64,000 nucleotides of DNA from Flavivirga eckloniae (GTDB lineage: Bacteria; Bacteroidota; Bacteroidia; Flavobacteriales; Flavobacteriaceae), in assembly GCF_002886045.1 (NCBI RefSeq), contig NZ_CP025791.1, positions 1,634,001 to 1,698,000 on the forward strand. The letters are read 5' to 3'. A program made the translations under genes and the position numbers. Shown one piece after another: positions 32,917-40,596 of the stretch. Position 1 is the first letter of the stretch. The number at the start of each line of letters is the position of its first letter. The notes under the pieces are model-generated. The model saw nothing but the letters and a program-made list of their open reading frames with translations. It was not told where the DNA came from and did no database searches.

Positions 32917-34080
32917 TTACCAATTTGTTAATGATCCATCATCTCTTCTTAAACGTGGAATGTCTACCAGAGTAAACGCTCTTTCCATAGCCAAATCTTC
33001 ATTGAACTCAACACCCAATCCAGGTGTATCTGTAACCGGATATCTGGCACCTTCCAATTTGGGCTGTTCCGGATAAAATTCTGGAGCATTAGTTCCCATA
33101 TATTGTGCAGGGGTATTTACTTCTTCCAAATAACTAAAATTAGGGCAAGCCGCGGCTACATGTATGGTTGCGGCTGTGCAAATAGGCCCTAACGGGTTAT
33201 GAGGCATTAAATCGATATAATGGGCTTCTGCCATGGCAGCTACCTTCATCGACTCTGTAATCCCCCCTACATTGCACACATCTATACGTGCGTATTGGGT
33301 TATATTTTTTTCTAAATATGGCATGAATTGCCATTTACTGGAAAATTCTTCTCCTATAGCAAAAGGCACATCTATCATATTACGCAAGCTTTGGTATGCT
33401 TCCGGACTTTCATCTCGAATAGGTTCTTCTATAAAGTCTATCGTGCCTACCGGCATACGTTGCATGAAGGAATACGTTTCTGCGGCCGTAAGTCTGGTGT
33501 GATAATCGATGCCAATAGTAATATCTGGCCCTACTTCTTCTCGAAGTTCGGTAACCCATTTAGACAACTTGGCAATAGATTCCCTTGGTTCAAATCTGCT
33601 AATATCTTCTTGCGATTCAAATTCGGCAGGGGCTAACCTTAAAACAGTCCAACCTGCTTTCACACAGGTTTTAGAATAATCGATCAACTCTTCTTTAGTG
33701 GCAAAACGTACTGATGCAAAACATGGCACATAATCTCTTTGTTTACCTCCCAATAATTCATAAACAGGTACACCAAGTGCTTTTCCTTTAATATCGTATA
33801 AAGCTATATCGATGGCAGAAATTGCAGCAGCAAAAACACGTCCGCCCTCAAAATATTGTCCTCGGTACAACTCTTGCCATATGGCTCCAATTTGCCTAGG
33901 GTCTTTGCCTATTAAAAAGGTTTTAAAGTGTTTTATTAAACCCACTACAGCCAATTCCCTACCGGAAAGCCCCGAAGCTCCCCAACCATAAAGACTTGAA
34001 TCTGTTTCTACTTTTACAACCAATTGAACTCCGGAAGCACCAATGTTAATTGGATATGTTTTAATGTCTGTTATTTTCAT
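32917..34080 (-). CDS. Second enolase-superfamily sugar-acid dehydratase
   Basis: A 387-residue mandelate racemase/muconate lactonizing family protein with the DgoD-like residue set: Asp192 and His194 (GIDYHTR), Glu218 (FIEEP), Glu244 (AIGEEF) and His294 (MPHNPLGP). Yet it differs clearly from the dgoD product of the same operon. In the strand where DgoD has KMN, this protein has LRLAP (Arg148), so the first catalytic Lys is replaced. It probably accepts another aldonate or epimer. It lies 4 bp before kdgK and 3 bp after the MFS gene. Confidence 0.78.
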   Translation of the reverse strand: MKITDIKTYPINIGASGVQLVVKVETDSSLYGWGASGLSGRELAVVGLIKHFKTFLIGKDPRQIGAIWQELYRGQYFEGGRVFAAAISAIDIALYDIKGKALGVPVYELLGGKQRDYVPCFASVRFATKEELIDYSKTCVKAGWTVLRLAPAEFESQEDISRFEPRESIAKLSKWVTELREEVGPDITIGIDYHTRLTAAETYSFMQRMPVGTIDFIEEPIRDESPEAYQSLRNMIDVPFAIGEEFSSKWQFMPYLEKNITQYARIDVCNVGGITESMKVAAMAEAHYIDLMPHNPLGPICTAATIHVAAACPNFSYLEEVNTPAQYMGTNAPEFYPEQPKLEGARYPVTDTPGLGVEFNEDLAMERAFTLVDIPRLRRDDGSLTNW

Positions 34081-34083
34081 TTT

Positions 34084-35397
34084 TTATTTTTTTGGAACTA
34101 TTCGTTCTACTTTGCCTACTAAAAATGTATAAGAGAAAAATCCTAAGAAGGCAATAGCCGCAATAAATATAAGTGCTGGACTAAAATCGCCATCCTTAAC
34201 CAAATATCCTATAACTATAGGTATAACAATTCCCGATAATCCCCCTATAAAGTTAAAAGCCCCTCCAACGAGCCCTAAGTTTTCCTTAGGTGCTATTAAC
34301 GAAACGAATACCCAGGCGATACTTGCCAGACCTGTTCCGAAGAATGCTATGGCTAAAAAGAGGATGATAAAAAATGTATCGTCGGTATAATTAGCTCCGA
34401 TAATGCTGGTTGACAATAACATGCCTATAATTATAGGTGCTTTTCTTGCTATTTCGTTAGACACGCCTTTTTTGATTAAAAAGTCTGAAGTAAAGCCAGA
34501 TAACAACACCCCTACAAAGGCTGCCAAGAATGGTAACGATGCCAAGTAACCCGATTTTATAAAATCCAGTCCTCTAAATTCTACTAAATATGTTGGAAAC
34601 CAGGTGAGGAAAAACATGGTGGTTGCTCCTAAACAAAACTGCCCCAGATAAATTGCCCAAAGCTTTCTATAAATAAATGCCTGACCAAAATATTTCAAAG
34701 CTTGTTGAAGCCCTGAAGCAGAAAATTCGACTTTTGTTTTTGTCTTTTCTTTAGGTTTTGCTTCTATAAGCCCTCCACCCTCTTCTATGTATTCTAATTC
34801 CGATTTACTTACCGATTTATGATTTTTCGGATCTCTATAAAACATATACCAAATCACGGCCCATATTATGCCTATAATTCCAGATACAACAAACAGACCA
34901 CGCCACCCCAAGGCATCTTGAATTAACGTGAGTACAGGCATTAAAAATGCTAGTCCTAAAAATTGTCCAGATGTATAAATTGCTATAGCCGATGCGCGTT
35001 CTTTTTCGGGAAACCAACGACTTACTACTAAGTTATTTATAGGATATGATGGTGCCTCAAAAACGCCTATACTGGCTCTTAGCCCTAATAATAAAGCAAA
35101 CGAATTTACCAATCCCTGTAATAATGTTGCTATGGACCAAAACGTTAATATAAACGCATATAATATTCTGGATTTTATCTTATCGGCTACAATGCCTCCA
35201 GGAATTTGTAAAGCGGCATAAAACCAACCAAAAGCAGAAAACACGTACCCCATTTGAATGGTGTCTATTTCTAAATCTTTTCTTAGTGCAAAGGCTGCTA
35301 CAGAAATATTGGTTCTATCAAGATAGTTTATTACAACTGTAACAAATATCATGGCTAGAATATTATAACGTTTTCTGGTTTCAGGAGTTTTAGACAT
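34084..35397 (-). CDS. MFS sugar-acid transporter (anion:cation symporter type)
   Basis: A 437-residue inner-membrane importer with 12 predicted helices. NYLDRTNISVAAFALRKDL in helix 1 and the RASIGVFEAPSYPINNLVVSRWFPEKERASAIAIYTSGQFLG block are signatures of the ACS family (ExuT/GudP/DgoT). A cytoplasmic central loop with KAKPKEKTKTK-like charge lies near 210. It is the first gene of the operon and by family and context imports a hexonate or hexuronate. Confidence 0.87.
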   Translation of the reverse strand: MSKTPETRKRYNILAMIFVTVVINYLDRTNISVAAFALRKDLEIDTIQMGYVFSAFGWFYAALQIPGGIVADKIKSRILYAFILTFWSIATLLQGLVNSFALLLGLRASIGVFEAPSYPINNLVVSRWFPEKERASAIAIYTSGQFLGLAFLMPVLTLIQDALGWRGLFVVSGIIGIIWAVIWYMFYRDPKNHKSVSKSELEYIEEGGGLIEAKPKEKTKTKVEFSASGLQQALKYFGQAFIYRKLWAIYLGQFCLGATTMFFLTWFPTYLVEFRGLDFIKSGYLASLPFLAAFVGVLLSGFTSDFLIKKGVSNEIARKAPIIIGMLLSTSIIGANYTDDTFFIILFLAIAFFGTGLASIAWVFVSLIAPKENLGLVGGAFNFIGGLSGIVIPIVIGYLVKDGDFSPALIFIAAIAFLGFFSYTFLVGKVERIVPKK

Positions 35398-35619
35398 TTC
35401 TTTGGTTGTTTTATATCACATTAAAATCAAGAATCTGTCTTAAATTTTATGTGATATTTTATTATTATCTCAAATATAGTTCTTTAACAATATCGTGATA
35501 CGTCCAAAACCAAAAAGAGTAACACTAATTCAACAAATAACATAACAAATGGTTATCATATATGTTAAAATAATAGCAATTTCGCAATAAAATATCTGAA
35601 TATCAATAACCTAACTGTA
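35398..35619. other. Intergenic region between the sugar-acid operon and the kinase gene
   Basis: It must contain the promoter of the minus-strand operon. On the minus strand a TATATTTG box (plus-strand 35471-35478) fits the -7 consensus 73 bases before the MFS start; a correctly spaced -33 box was not found. No regulator gene for this operon is in the window. Confidence 0.4.
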
Positions 35620-36987
35620 CTAAAAAATCAAACTAATACTAGTACCCAACTCTACTTTACTTTTAATTTGAATTTTCCCTTTATGAAGTAGCATAATTTC
35701 TTTACAGAGGCTAAGACCTACGCCACTACCGTTTTTCTTTGTGCTAAAAAATGGAATGAATACCTCTTCTTTAATTTCATTGGGAATGCCTTTTCCATTA
35801 TCGGTTATTTTTAATACGGCATGGCCTCCTATATTTTTAAAAGCTGAAAGATTAATTATTGGGTTTTCTTTTTCTTTACAGGCTTCTACCGCATTAAGTA
35901 TTAAATTAATTAATACCTGTTCTATTAAATAAGAATCCATTTCTATTTCTGTATCCGAATTATCAATGTCAAAATGGAGTTTAATATTTTTATTATTAAG
36001 AGAAGGCTCCATTAAAGTCTTGATGTTACCAAATAAACTTGATACCAAAACCCTACTCAGGTTTAGGTTTGTAACTTTATTAAGACTCCTGTATGTTTTG
36101 GCAAATTTTAATAAGCCTTCGCTTCGCTTTTTTATACTTTCTATACCATCTTCCAAATCGGTTATTTCAAGTTGGTGATCAACCGGATGTTCAATAGATT
36201 GTTGCACTTTTAACTGTAATGTTTCTGCCAATGAAGAAATAGGTGCTATGGAGTTCATAATTTCATGCGTCATAACACTAAGTAATTTCCGCCATGCTTC
36301 AGATTCAGTTCTGTTTAAAGTATCGTCGATATTTTGTAAAACGATCAATTTAAAAGTGGTTTCTTCTATTAAAAAGATAGAGCTTGAAATTAATACTTTT
36401 AAGTTTTCATTATCTACGTGAACTGTAATGCTATCCCCTTTTGTATAGCTATTTTCAAAAACAGTTTCGTAAAGTTCTGGGGTTCTTTTTTCAACAAAAT
36501 GTACCGTTTTCAAAGACGGAATACTCAATGTTTTTTTAAAAGAATCGTTAACCCATAAAACATCTCCGGACTCTATATTATAAGCAATAATACCCGTATC
36601 GATTAATTCCAGAATTTTTTGAAGGTATAGGTGTTGTGCTTCTTTTTCCTGATTAATTTCTTTGATGGTTTTATTTACCTCATTAAATCCTCTGTGAAGT
36701 TCTTTTATATCTTCTGCTCCCGATTGCTCTGAGTACCATCTGGAAAAATCTCTATATTTTACAGACTCGAAGAAATCATCCATTTCATCAAAACGCCTTT
36801 TATTAAACTTATAAAGGTTTGTGAAAAAATAAACAACAACAATAATGATAGGAATTATACTAATAACAGCAATTGGTGTATTGTCTTTATAATCTAGTTT
36901 ATCAATAGCAAATGCTAATCCTGCAAGCGATAAAAACAAAATAAAAACTCTAACAAGCAATGCCCATTTGTACTTTCTATAAGCCAT
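35620..36987 (-). CDS. Membrane sensor histidine kinase, NtrY-like
   Basis: A 455-residue kinase. Two transmembrane helices (about 8-27 and 40-57) enclose a very short periplasmic loop. A PAS-like domain follows (about 115-225), then the HisKA H-box VMTHEIMNSIAPI (His241), N-box NLILNAVEACKE and G-boxes DNGKGIPNE and GSGVGLSLCKEIM. It overlaps the sigma-54 regulator gene by 11 bases and is its cognate partner. With almost no periplasmic domain, it may sense membrane stress or an intramembrane signal, as Bce-type kinases do; that is inference. Confidence 0.88.
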   Translation of the reverse strand: MAYRKYKWALLVRVFILFLSLAGLAFAIDKLDYKDNTPIAVISIIPIIIVVVYFFTNLYKFNKRRFDEMDDFFESVKYRDFSRWYSEQSGAEDIKELHRGFNEVNKTIKEINQEKEAQHLYLQKILELIDTGIIAYNIESGDVLWVNDSFKKTLSIPSLKTVHFVEKRTPELYETVFENSYTKGDSITVHVDNENLKVLISSSIFLIEETTFKLIVLQNIDDTLNRTESEAWRKLLSVMTHEIMNSIAPISSLAETLQLKVQQSIEHPVDHQLEITDLEDGIESIKKRSEGLLKFAKTYRSLNKVTNLNLSRVLVSSLFGNIKTLMEPSLNNKNIKLHFDIDNSDTEIEMDSYLIEQVLINLILNAVEACKEKENPIINLSAFKNIGGHAVLKITDNGKGIPNEIKEEVFIPFFSTKKNGSGVGLSLCKEIMLLHKGKIQIKSKVELGTSISLIF

Positions 36988-38323
36988 ATTTATTTAATCT
37001 TCTATAGAGTGCCGTTCTCGTAATCCCTAATTCTTTGGCCGATTTGGTAATATTGCCATTATTCTTTTCTATAACTTTTAGAATGGTTGTTTTCTCTACT
37101 TCTTCCAAATTAAGCGTACTTTCTTTAATATGGCTTGTTCTTTTTTCTATAGGCGAAAAAACCAAATCTTCTTCTGTTAGCGTATTACCATCTGCCATAA
37201 TAACTGCTCTTTCCAAAGCATATTGAAGCTCGCGCACATTACCCGGAAAATAATAACTCTCTAGTTTTTTTATAAAACCGTCTTCTAAATTAAAACTTGA
37301 TTTTAAATATTTTTCGGCATACAATTCGATAAAATGATTGGCTAACAGTATAATGTCTTTTTCACGATTTCTTAGTGGAGGCATCATAATTTCCACTGTA
37401 TTAATTCGGTAGATAAGGTCTTTCCTGAATTTAGCTTCGTTTGCTAAAACCGAAATATCCAGATTTGTAGCACAAATGAGTCTAATATTTATTGGAATTG
37501 GTTTATTTGAACCAAGAGGTGTTATATGTCTGTTTTGAAGCGCCGTTAAAAGGCGTGCTTGTTGTTGTAAACTTATATTTCCTATTTCATCTAAAAATAA
37601 TGTACCGCCATCGGCTGCTTCAAATCGTCCTTTTCTATCTTCTTTAGCATCTGTAAAAGCACCTTTCTTATGCCCAAATAATTCACCTTCAAACAATGTA
37701 GAGGTTAAAGCACCAACATCTACTTTAACAAAAGGTTTGTTTTTTCGTAAAGAGTTATCGTGTATCGCTTTAGCTATTAAATCTTTTCCTGTACCGTTTT
37801 CTCCAAGAATTAAAATATTCGCATCTGTAGGAGCAATTTTTTTAACCTTTAAAAAAACGTCTTGCATAACATGGCTATTCCCTATAATCTCTACGCCTGC
37901 TATAACTGTAGCTTCTTTTTTATTTTTTCCGGATACTTTTTTCTTAAGAATATCGGTAATGGATTGAATTAACTTTTCATTCTTCCAGGGCTTAATTAAA
38001 AAATCCTGGGCACCCTCTTTCAAGGATTTTATAGCTAAATCCAATTCGCCATAAGCAGTAATTAATATAACGCTTAAATCTTTATCGATCTCTTTAATCT
38101 TATTAAGCCAGTAAATACCCTCATTACCGGTATTAACCAAACCATTAAAATTCATATCGAGTACAACAATATCAAATTTCTTTTTTCTAATTAAAGAAAT
38201 AATATTGTTTGGATTCTTCTCTGTAACGACTTCTTTAACTTTCGATTTTAATAGAAGACGCATGGCTGTTAATACATCTGTATCATCATCGACAACCAAT
38301 ATATTAGCATTTTTTAACAACAT
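36977..38323 (-). CDS. Sigma-54-dependent response regulator, NtrC family
   Basis: A 448-residue activator. The receiver (1-125) has Asp56 in IVVLDMNFNG and Lys111 in FLIKPW. The AAA+ domain (about 140-375) has Walker A GENGTGK (174-180), Walker B TLFLDE (241-246) and the sigma-54-contact loop as GAFTDA (221-226), where the classical sequence is GAFTGA. The Fis-type helix-turn-helix is at the C-terminus (SAKELGITRTALYRRLNKYGL, shortened here). It is first in its operon, divergent from the export locus, and most likely activates the two blocks that share a motif at 38406 and 58489. Confidence 0.92.
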   Translation of the reverse strand: MLLKNANILVVDDDTDVLTAMRLLLKSKVKEVVTEKNPNNIISLIRKKKFDIVVLDMNFNGLVNTGNEGIYWLNKIKEIDKDLSVILITAYGELDLAIKSLKEGAQDFLIKPWKNEKLIQSITDILKKKVSGKNKKEATVIAGVEIIGNSHVMQDVFLKVKKIAPTDANILILGENGTGKDLIAKAIHDNSLRKNKPFVKVDVGALTSTLFEGELFGHKKGAFTDAKEDRKGRFEAADGGTLFLDEIGNISLQQQARLLTALQNRHITPLGSNKPIPINIRLICATNLDISVLANEAKFRKDLIYRINTVEIMMPPLRNREKDIILLANHFIELYAEKYLKSSFNLEDGFIKKLESYYFPGNVRELQYALERAVIMADGNTLTEEDLVFSPIEKRTSHIKESTLNLEEVEKTTILKVIEKNNGNITKSAKELGITRTALYRRLNKYGL

Positions 38324-38405
38324 AAATACAATATTACAATTTTATTGCCCTCTTAAAGAATTAGTGCTCTATAAAATAAAGGTAAGTCCCATAGTGTTTT
38401 AATAC

Positions 38406-38436
38406 CGAACATGAGTGTATCAAAACCGTACACACC
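38406..38436 (+). promoter_or_regulatory. Putative upstream activating site A
   Basis: The sequence CGAACATGAGTGTATC, then four variable bases and CCGTACACACC, contains a TGTA-N9-TACA inverted repeat (38416-38432). It agrees with 58489-58519 at 22 of the first 28 positions. It lies about 80 bp before the TGGCAC box at 38486. A NtrC-type dimer site is the natural reading. Confidence 0.65.
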
Positions 38437-38484
38437 CCTTACTCCACACAAACATAAACCGCTCAAAATAAACCATTTAGTGTT

Positions 38485-38501
38485 TTGGCACAGTTATCAC
38501 T
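38485..38501 (+). promoter_or_regulatory. Sigma-54-like promoter for the adaptor-ATPase-permease operon
   Basis: TTGGCAC at 38485-38491 is a good -24 element. At the -12 position the sequence is AC instead of GC, so the match is incomplete. It lies 42 bp before the adaptor start and about 80 bp after activating site A. Confidence 0.5.
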
Positions 38502-38528
38502 TATAACAGAATAATATAATTAGTATTT

Positions 38529-39779
38529 ATGGACATCCCAATAGAAAAGAAAAGATTTACCAAGTCGAAAATTGCAATGATTGCAGGCTCAATCTTATTA
38601 GTATCATTTATAATTTATGTAATAGCGTCTTCTGGCGGAAAATCAAAATTAAATGTAGACACCGAACGCATTATGGTGAGTATAGTTAAAGATGGTGTTT
38701 TTCAGGAGAATATTCCTGTAAGTGGTATTGTATTACCTATTACAACCATTTATTTGGATGCTCTTGAAGGTGGGCGTGTTGATGAAATATTTGTTGAAGA
38801 TGGTGCCATAATGAAACAAAATGACCCCATACTTCGTCTTTCTAATACAGATTTGGAGTTGAGTTTAGTAAATCAGGAAACATCGGTTTATAATTTGCTT
38901 ACTCAAATGCAAATTTCTCAAAACGCGGCAAGACAGAATACCATTAACAAATTAAACCAAATGACCGATGTTGAAAATGCCTTAATTGAAGCAACCAGAG
39001 TATTTAAACTCAATAAAAAGTTATATGAACAAAAAGCAATAGGTCGTAACGAATTTAAAGAGTCTGAAAACAATTATAATTATCAGAAACAACGTATGCA
39101 GTTGGCAGTACAAATATTGAAACAAGATTCTATATCTGTAAAACAGGAAAGTGCACAAGCTAATAGTTCTTTTTCCAGAACCCAAAGTGCCTTGAAACTC
39201 ATGCGGAAAAAAGTAGGCGATTTAGTGGTAAGAGCACCCGTAGATGGTCAATTAACTTCTTTAGATGCCGAAATCGGACAGTCAAAAAACAAAGGCGAAC
39301 GTTTGGGGCAATTGGATGTTTTAAGTGGTTTTAAAGTACGTGCAGATATTGACGAACATTATATTTCCAGAATTTATACTGGACAATATGGTTCTTTTCC
39401 TTTTAATGGCAAGGACTATAAATTAAAAATTAAAAAAGTTTACACCCAAGTCACCAATGGACGTTTCCAGGTGGATATGATTTTCGAGGAAACCATTCCT
39501 GAGGGCATTCGTAGAGGTCAATCATTACAAATTCGATTAGCTTTAAGCGACGAAAAACAAGCTTTGCTTGTTCCTAAGGGAGGTTTTTTTCAACAAACTG
39601 GTGGTAATTGGATTTTCAAATTAAGTGATGATAGTAAAACAGCTTATAAAGCAGATATCCAACTAGGCAGTAAGAATACAGAATATTATGAAGTGTTACA
39701 AGGGTTACAACCTGGAGATAAAGTAATAACTTCCAGCTATGATAACTTTGGAGATAAACAAGAATTGATATTAAAATAA
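38529..39779 (+). CDS. HlyD/MacA-type periplasmic adaptor (membrane fusion protein)
   Basis: A 416-residue adaptor with one N-terminal transmembrane helix (about 15-33). A split lipoyl-like domain follows (IYLDALEGGRVDEIFVEDGAIMKQNDPILRLSN at about 75-115, resumed by VVRAPVDGQLTSLDAEIGQ at about 235). A helical hairpin lies between the halves (about 115-230), then a beta-barrel and membrane-proximal domain. It links the inner-membrane permeases to the TolC-like channel encoded at 59308. It is the only adaptor for seven permeases. An unusually long 131-bp gap separates it from the ATPase gene. Confidence 0.88.
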   Translation: MDIPIEKKRFTKSKIAMIAGSILLVSFIIYVIASSGGKSKLNVDTERIMVSIVKDGVFQENIPVSGIVLPITTIYLDALEGGRVDEIFVEDGAIMKQNDPILRLSNTDLELSLVNQETSVYNLLTQMQISQNAARQNTINKLNQMTDVENALIEATRVFKLNKKLYEQKAIGRNEFKESENNYNYQKQRMQLAVQILKQDSISVKQESAQANSSFSRTQSALKLMRKKVGDLVVRAPVDGQLTSLDAEIGQSKNKGERLGQLDVLSGFKVRADIDEHYISRIYTGQYGSFPFNGKDYKLKIKKVYTQVTNGRFQVDMIFEETIPEGIRRGQSLQIRLALSDEKQALLVPKGGFFQQTGGNWIFKLSDDSKTAYKADIQLGSKNTEYYEVLQGLQPGDKVITSSYDNFGDKQELILK

Positions 39780-39863
39780 AACAATATTTCGCCATTATGG
39801 GGAGGTTACCAGAATGCACTGAGTGCTTTCGAAATGTGATAATCTAACAGAACTAAAAATAAA

Positions 39864-39896
39864 CAGATTGCCACGTCGTCCCTCCTCGCAATGACA
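39864..39896. repeat. Dispersed-repeat fragment between adaptor and ATPase genes
   Basis: CAGATTGCCACGTCGTCCC, followed by TCCTCGCAATGACA, resembles the CAGATTGCTTCGTCG...CGCAATGAC dispersed intergenic repeats I know from many Bacteroidota genomes. The preceding bases (39795-39845, with CACTGAGTGCTTTCGAAATGTG) look like another decayed repeat. The two fill an otherwise functionless gap within the operon. Confidence 0.5.
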
Positions 39897-39910
39897 CAAA
39901 AAAACTAATT

Positions 39911-40588
39911 ATGATCAAAATAACAGATTTAGAAAAGTATTATAAAACAGACGAATTACAAACCATAGCTTTAAACAAATTGTCTTTTGAAGTAAAAAAG
40001 GGAGAATTCGTAGCCATTATGGGACCATCGGGATGTGGTAAATCAACATTACTTAACATTATTGGCATGCTAGATAGTTCTGATGGCGGGAGCTTTATTT
40101 TTAATGATGAGGAAATCATTCATTACAATGAACGTAAACGTGCCAATATTCGTAAGCATAATATTGGTTTTGTATTCCAAAGTTTTAATTTGATTGACCA
40201 ACTTACTGTTTTTGAAAACGTAGAGTTACCCTTAATATATACCGGAGTTAGTAAAGCAGATAGAAAAAAGAAAGTACACGAGGTTTTAGAAAAAATGCAG
40301 ATTATGCATAGACGTAAACACTTTCCGCAACAGCTTTCTGGTGGACAGCAACAAAGGGTAGCCGTAGCTAGAGCTGTAGTAAACAATCCGAAACTTATTC
40401 TAGCCGATGAGCCCACAGGAAATCTGGATAGTAGCAATGGTAATGAAGTTATGGATTTATTAACTGAATTAAACGAACAAGGAACCACCATCATTATGGT
40501 AACACATAGTGAGCATGATGCTAAATTTTCGCATCGTATTATACGTATGTTGGATGGTCAGAAAGTGACTGAAAACAGTTTGATATAA
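39911..40588 (+). CDS. ABC transporter ATP-binding protein (MacB/LolD type), ATPase 1
   Basis: A 225-residue nucleotide-binding subunit. Walker A is GPSGCGKST (38-46), Q-loop VFQSFNLIDQ, signature LSGGQQQRVAVARA, Walker B LILADEP followed by the D-loop TGNLDSS, and the switch His in MVTHSE. All catalytic elements are intact. It starts 9 bp before the first permease gene and would power the MacB-like permeases that follow. Confidence 0.94.
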   Translation: MIKITDLEKYYKTDELQTIALNKLSFEVKKGEFVAIMGPSGCGKSTLLNIIGMLDSSDGGSFIFNDEEIIHYNERKRANIRKHNIGFVFQSFNLIDQLTVFENVELPLIYTGVSKADRKKKVHEVLEKMQIMHRRKHFPQQLSGGQQQRVAVARAVVNNPKLILADEPTGNLDSSNGNEVMDLLTELNEQGTTIIMVTHSEHDAKFSHRIIRMLDGQKVTENSLI

Positions 40589-40596
40589 TTAAAACC

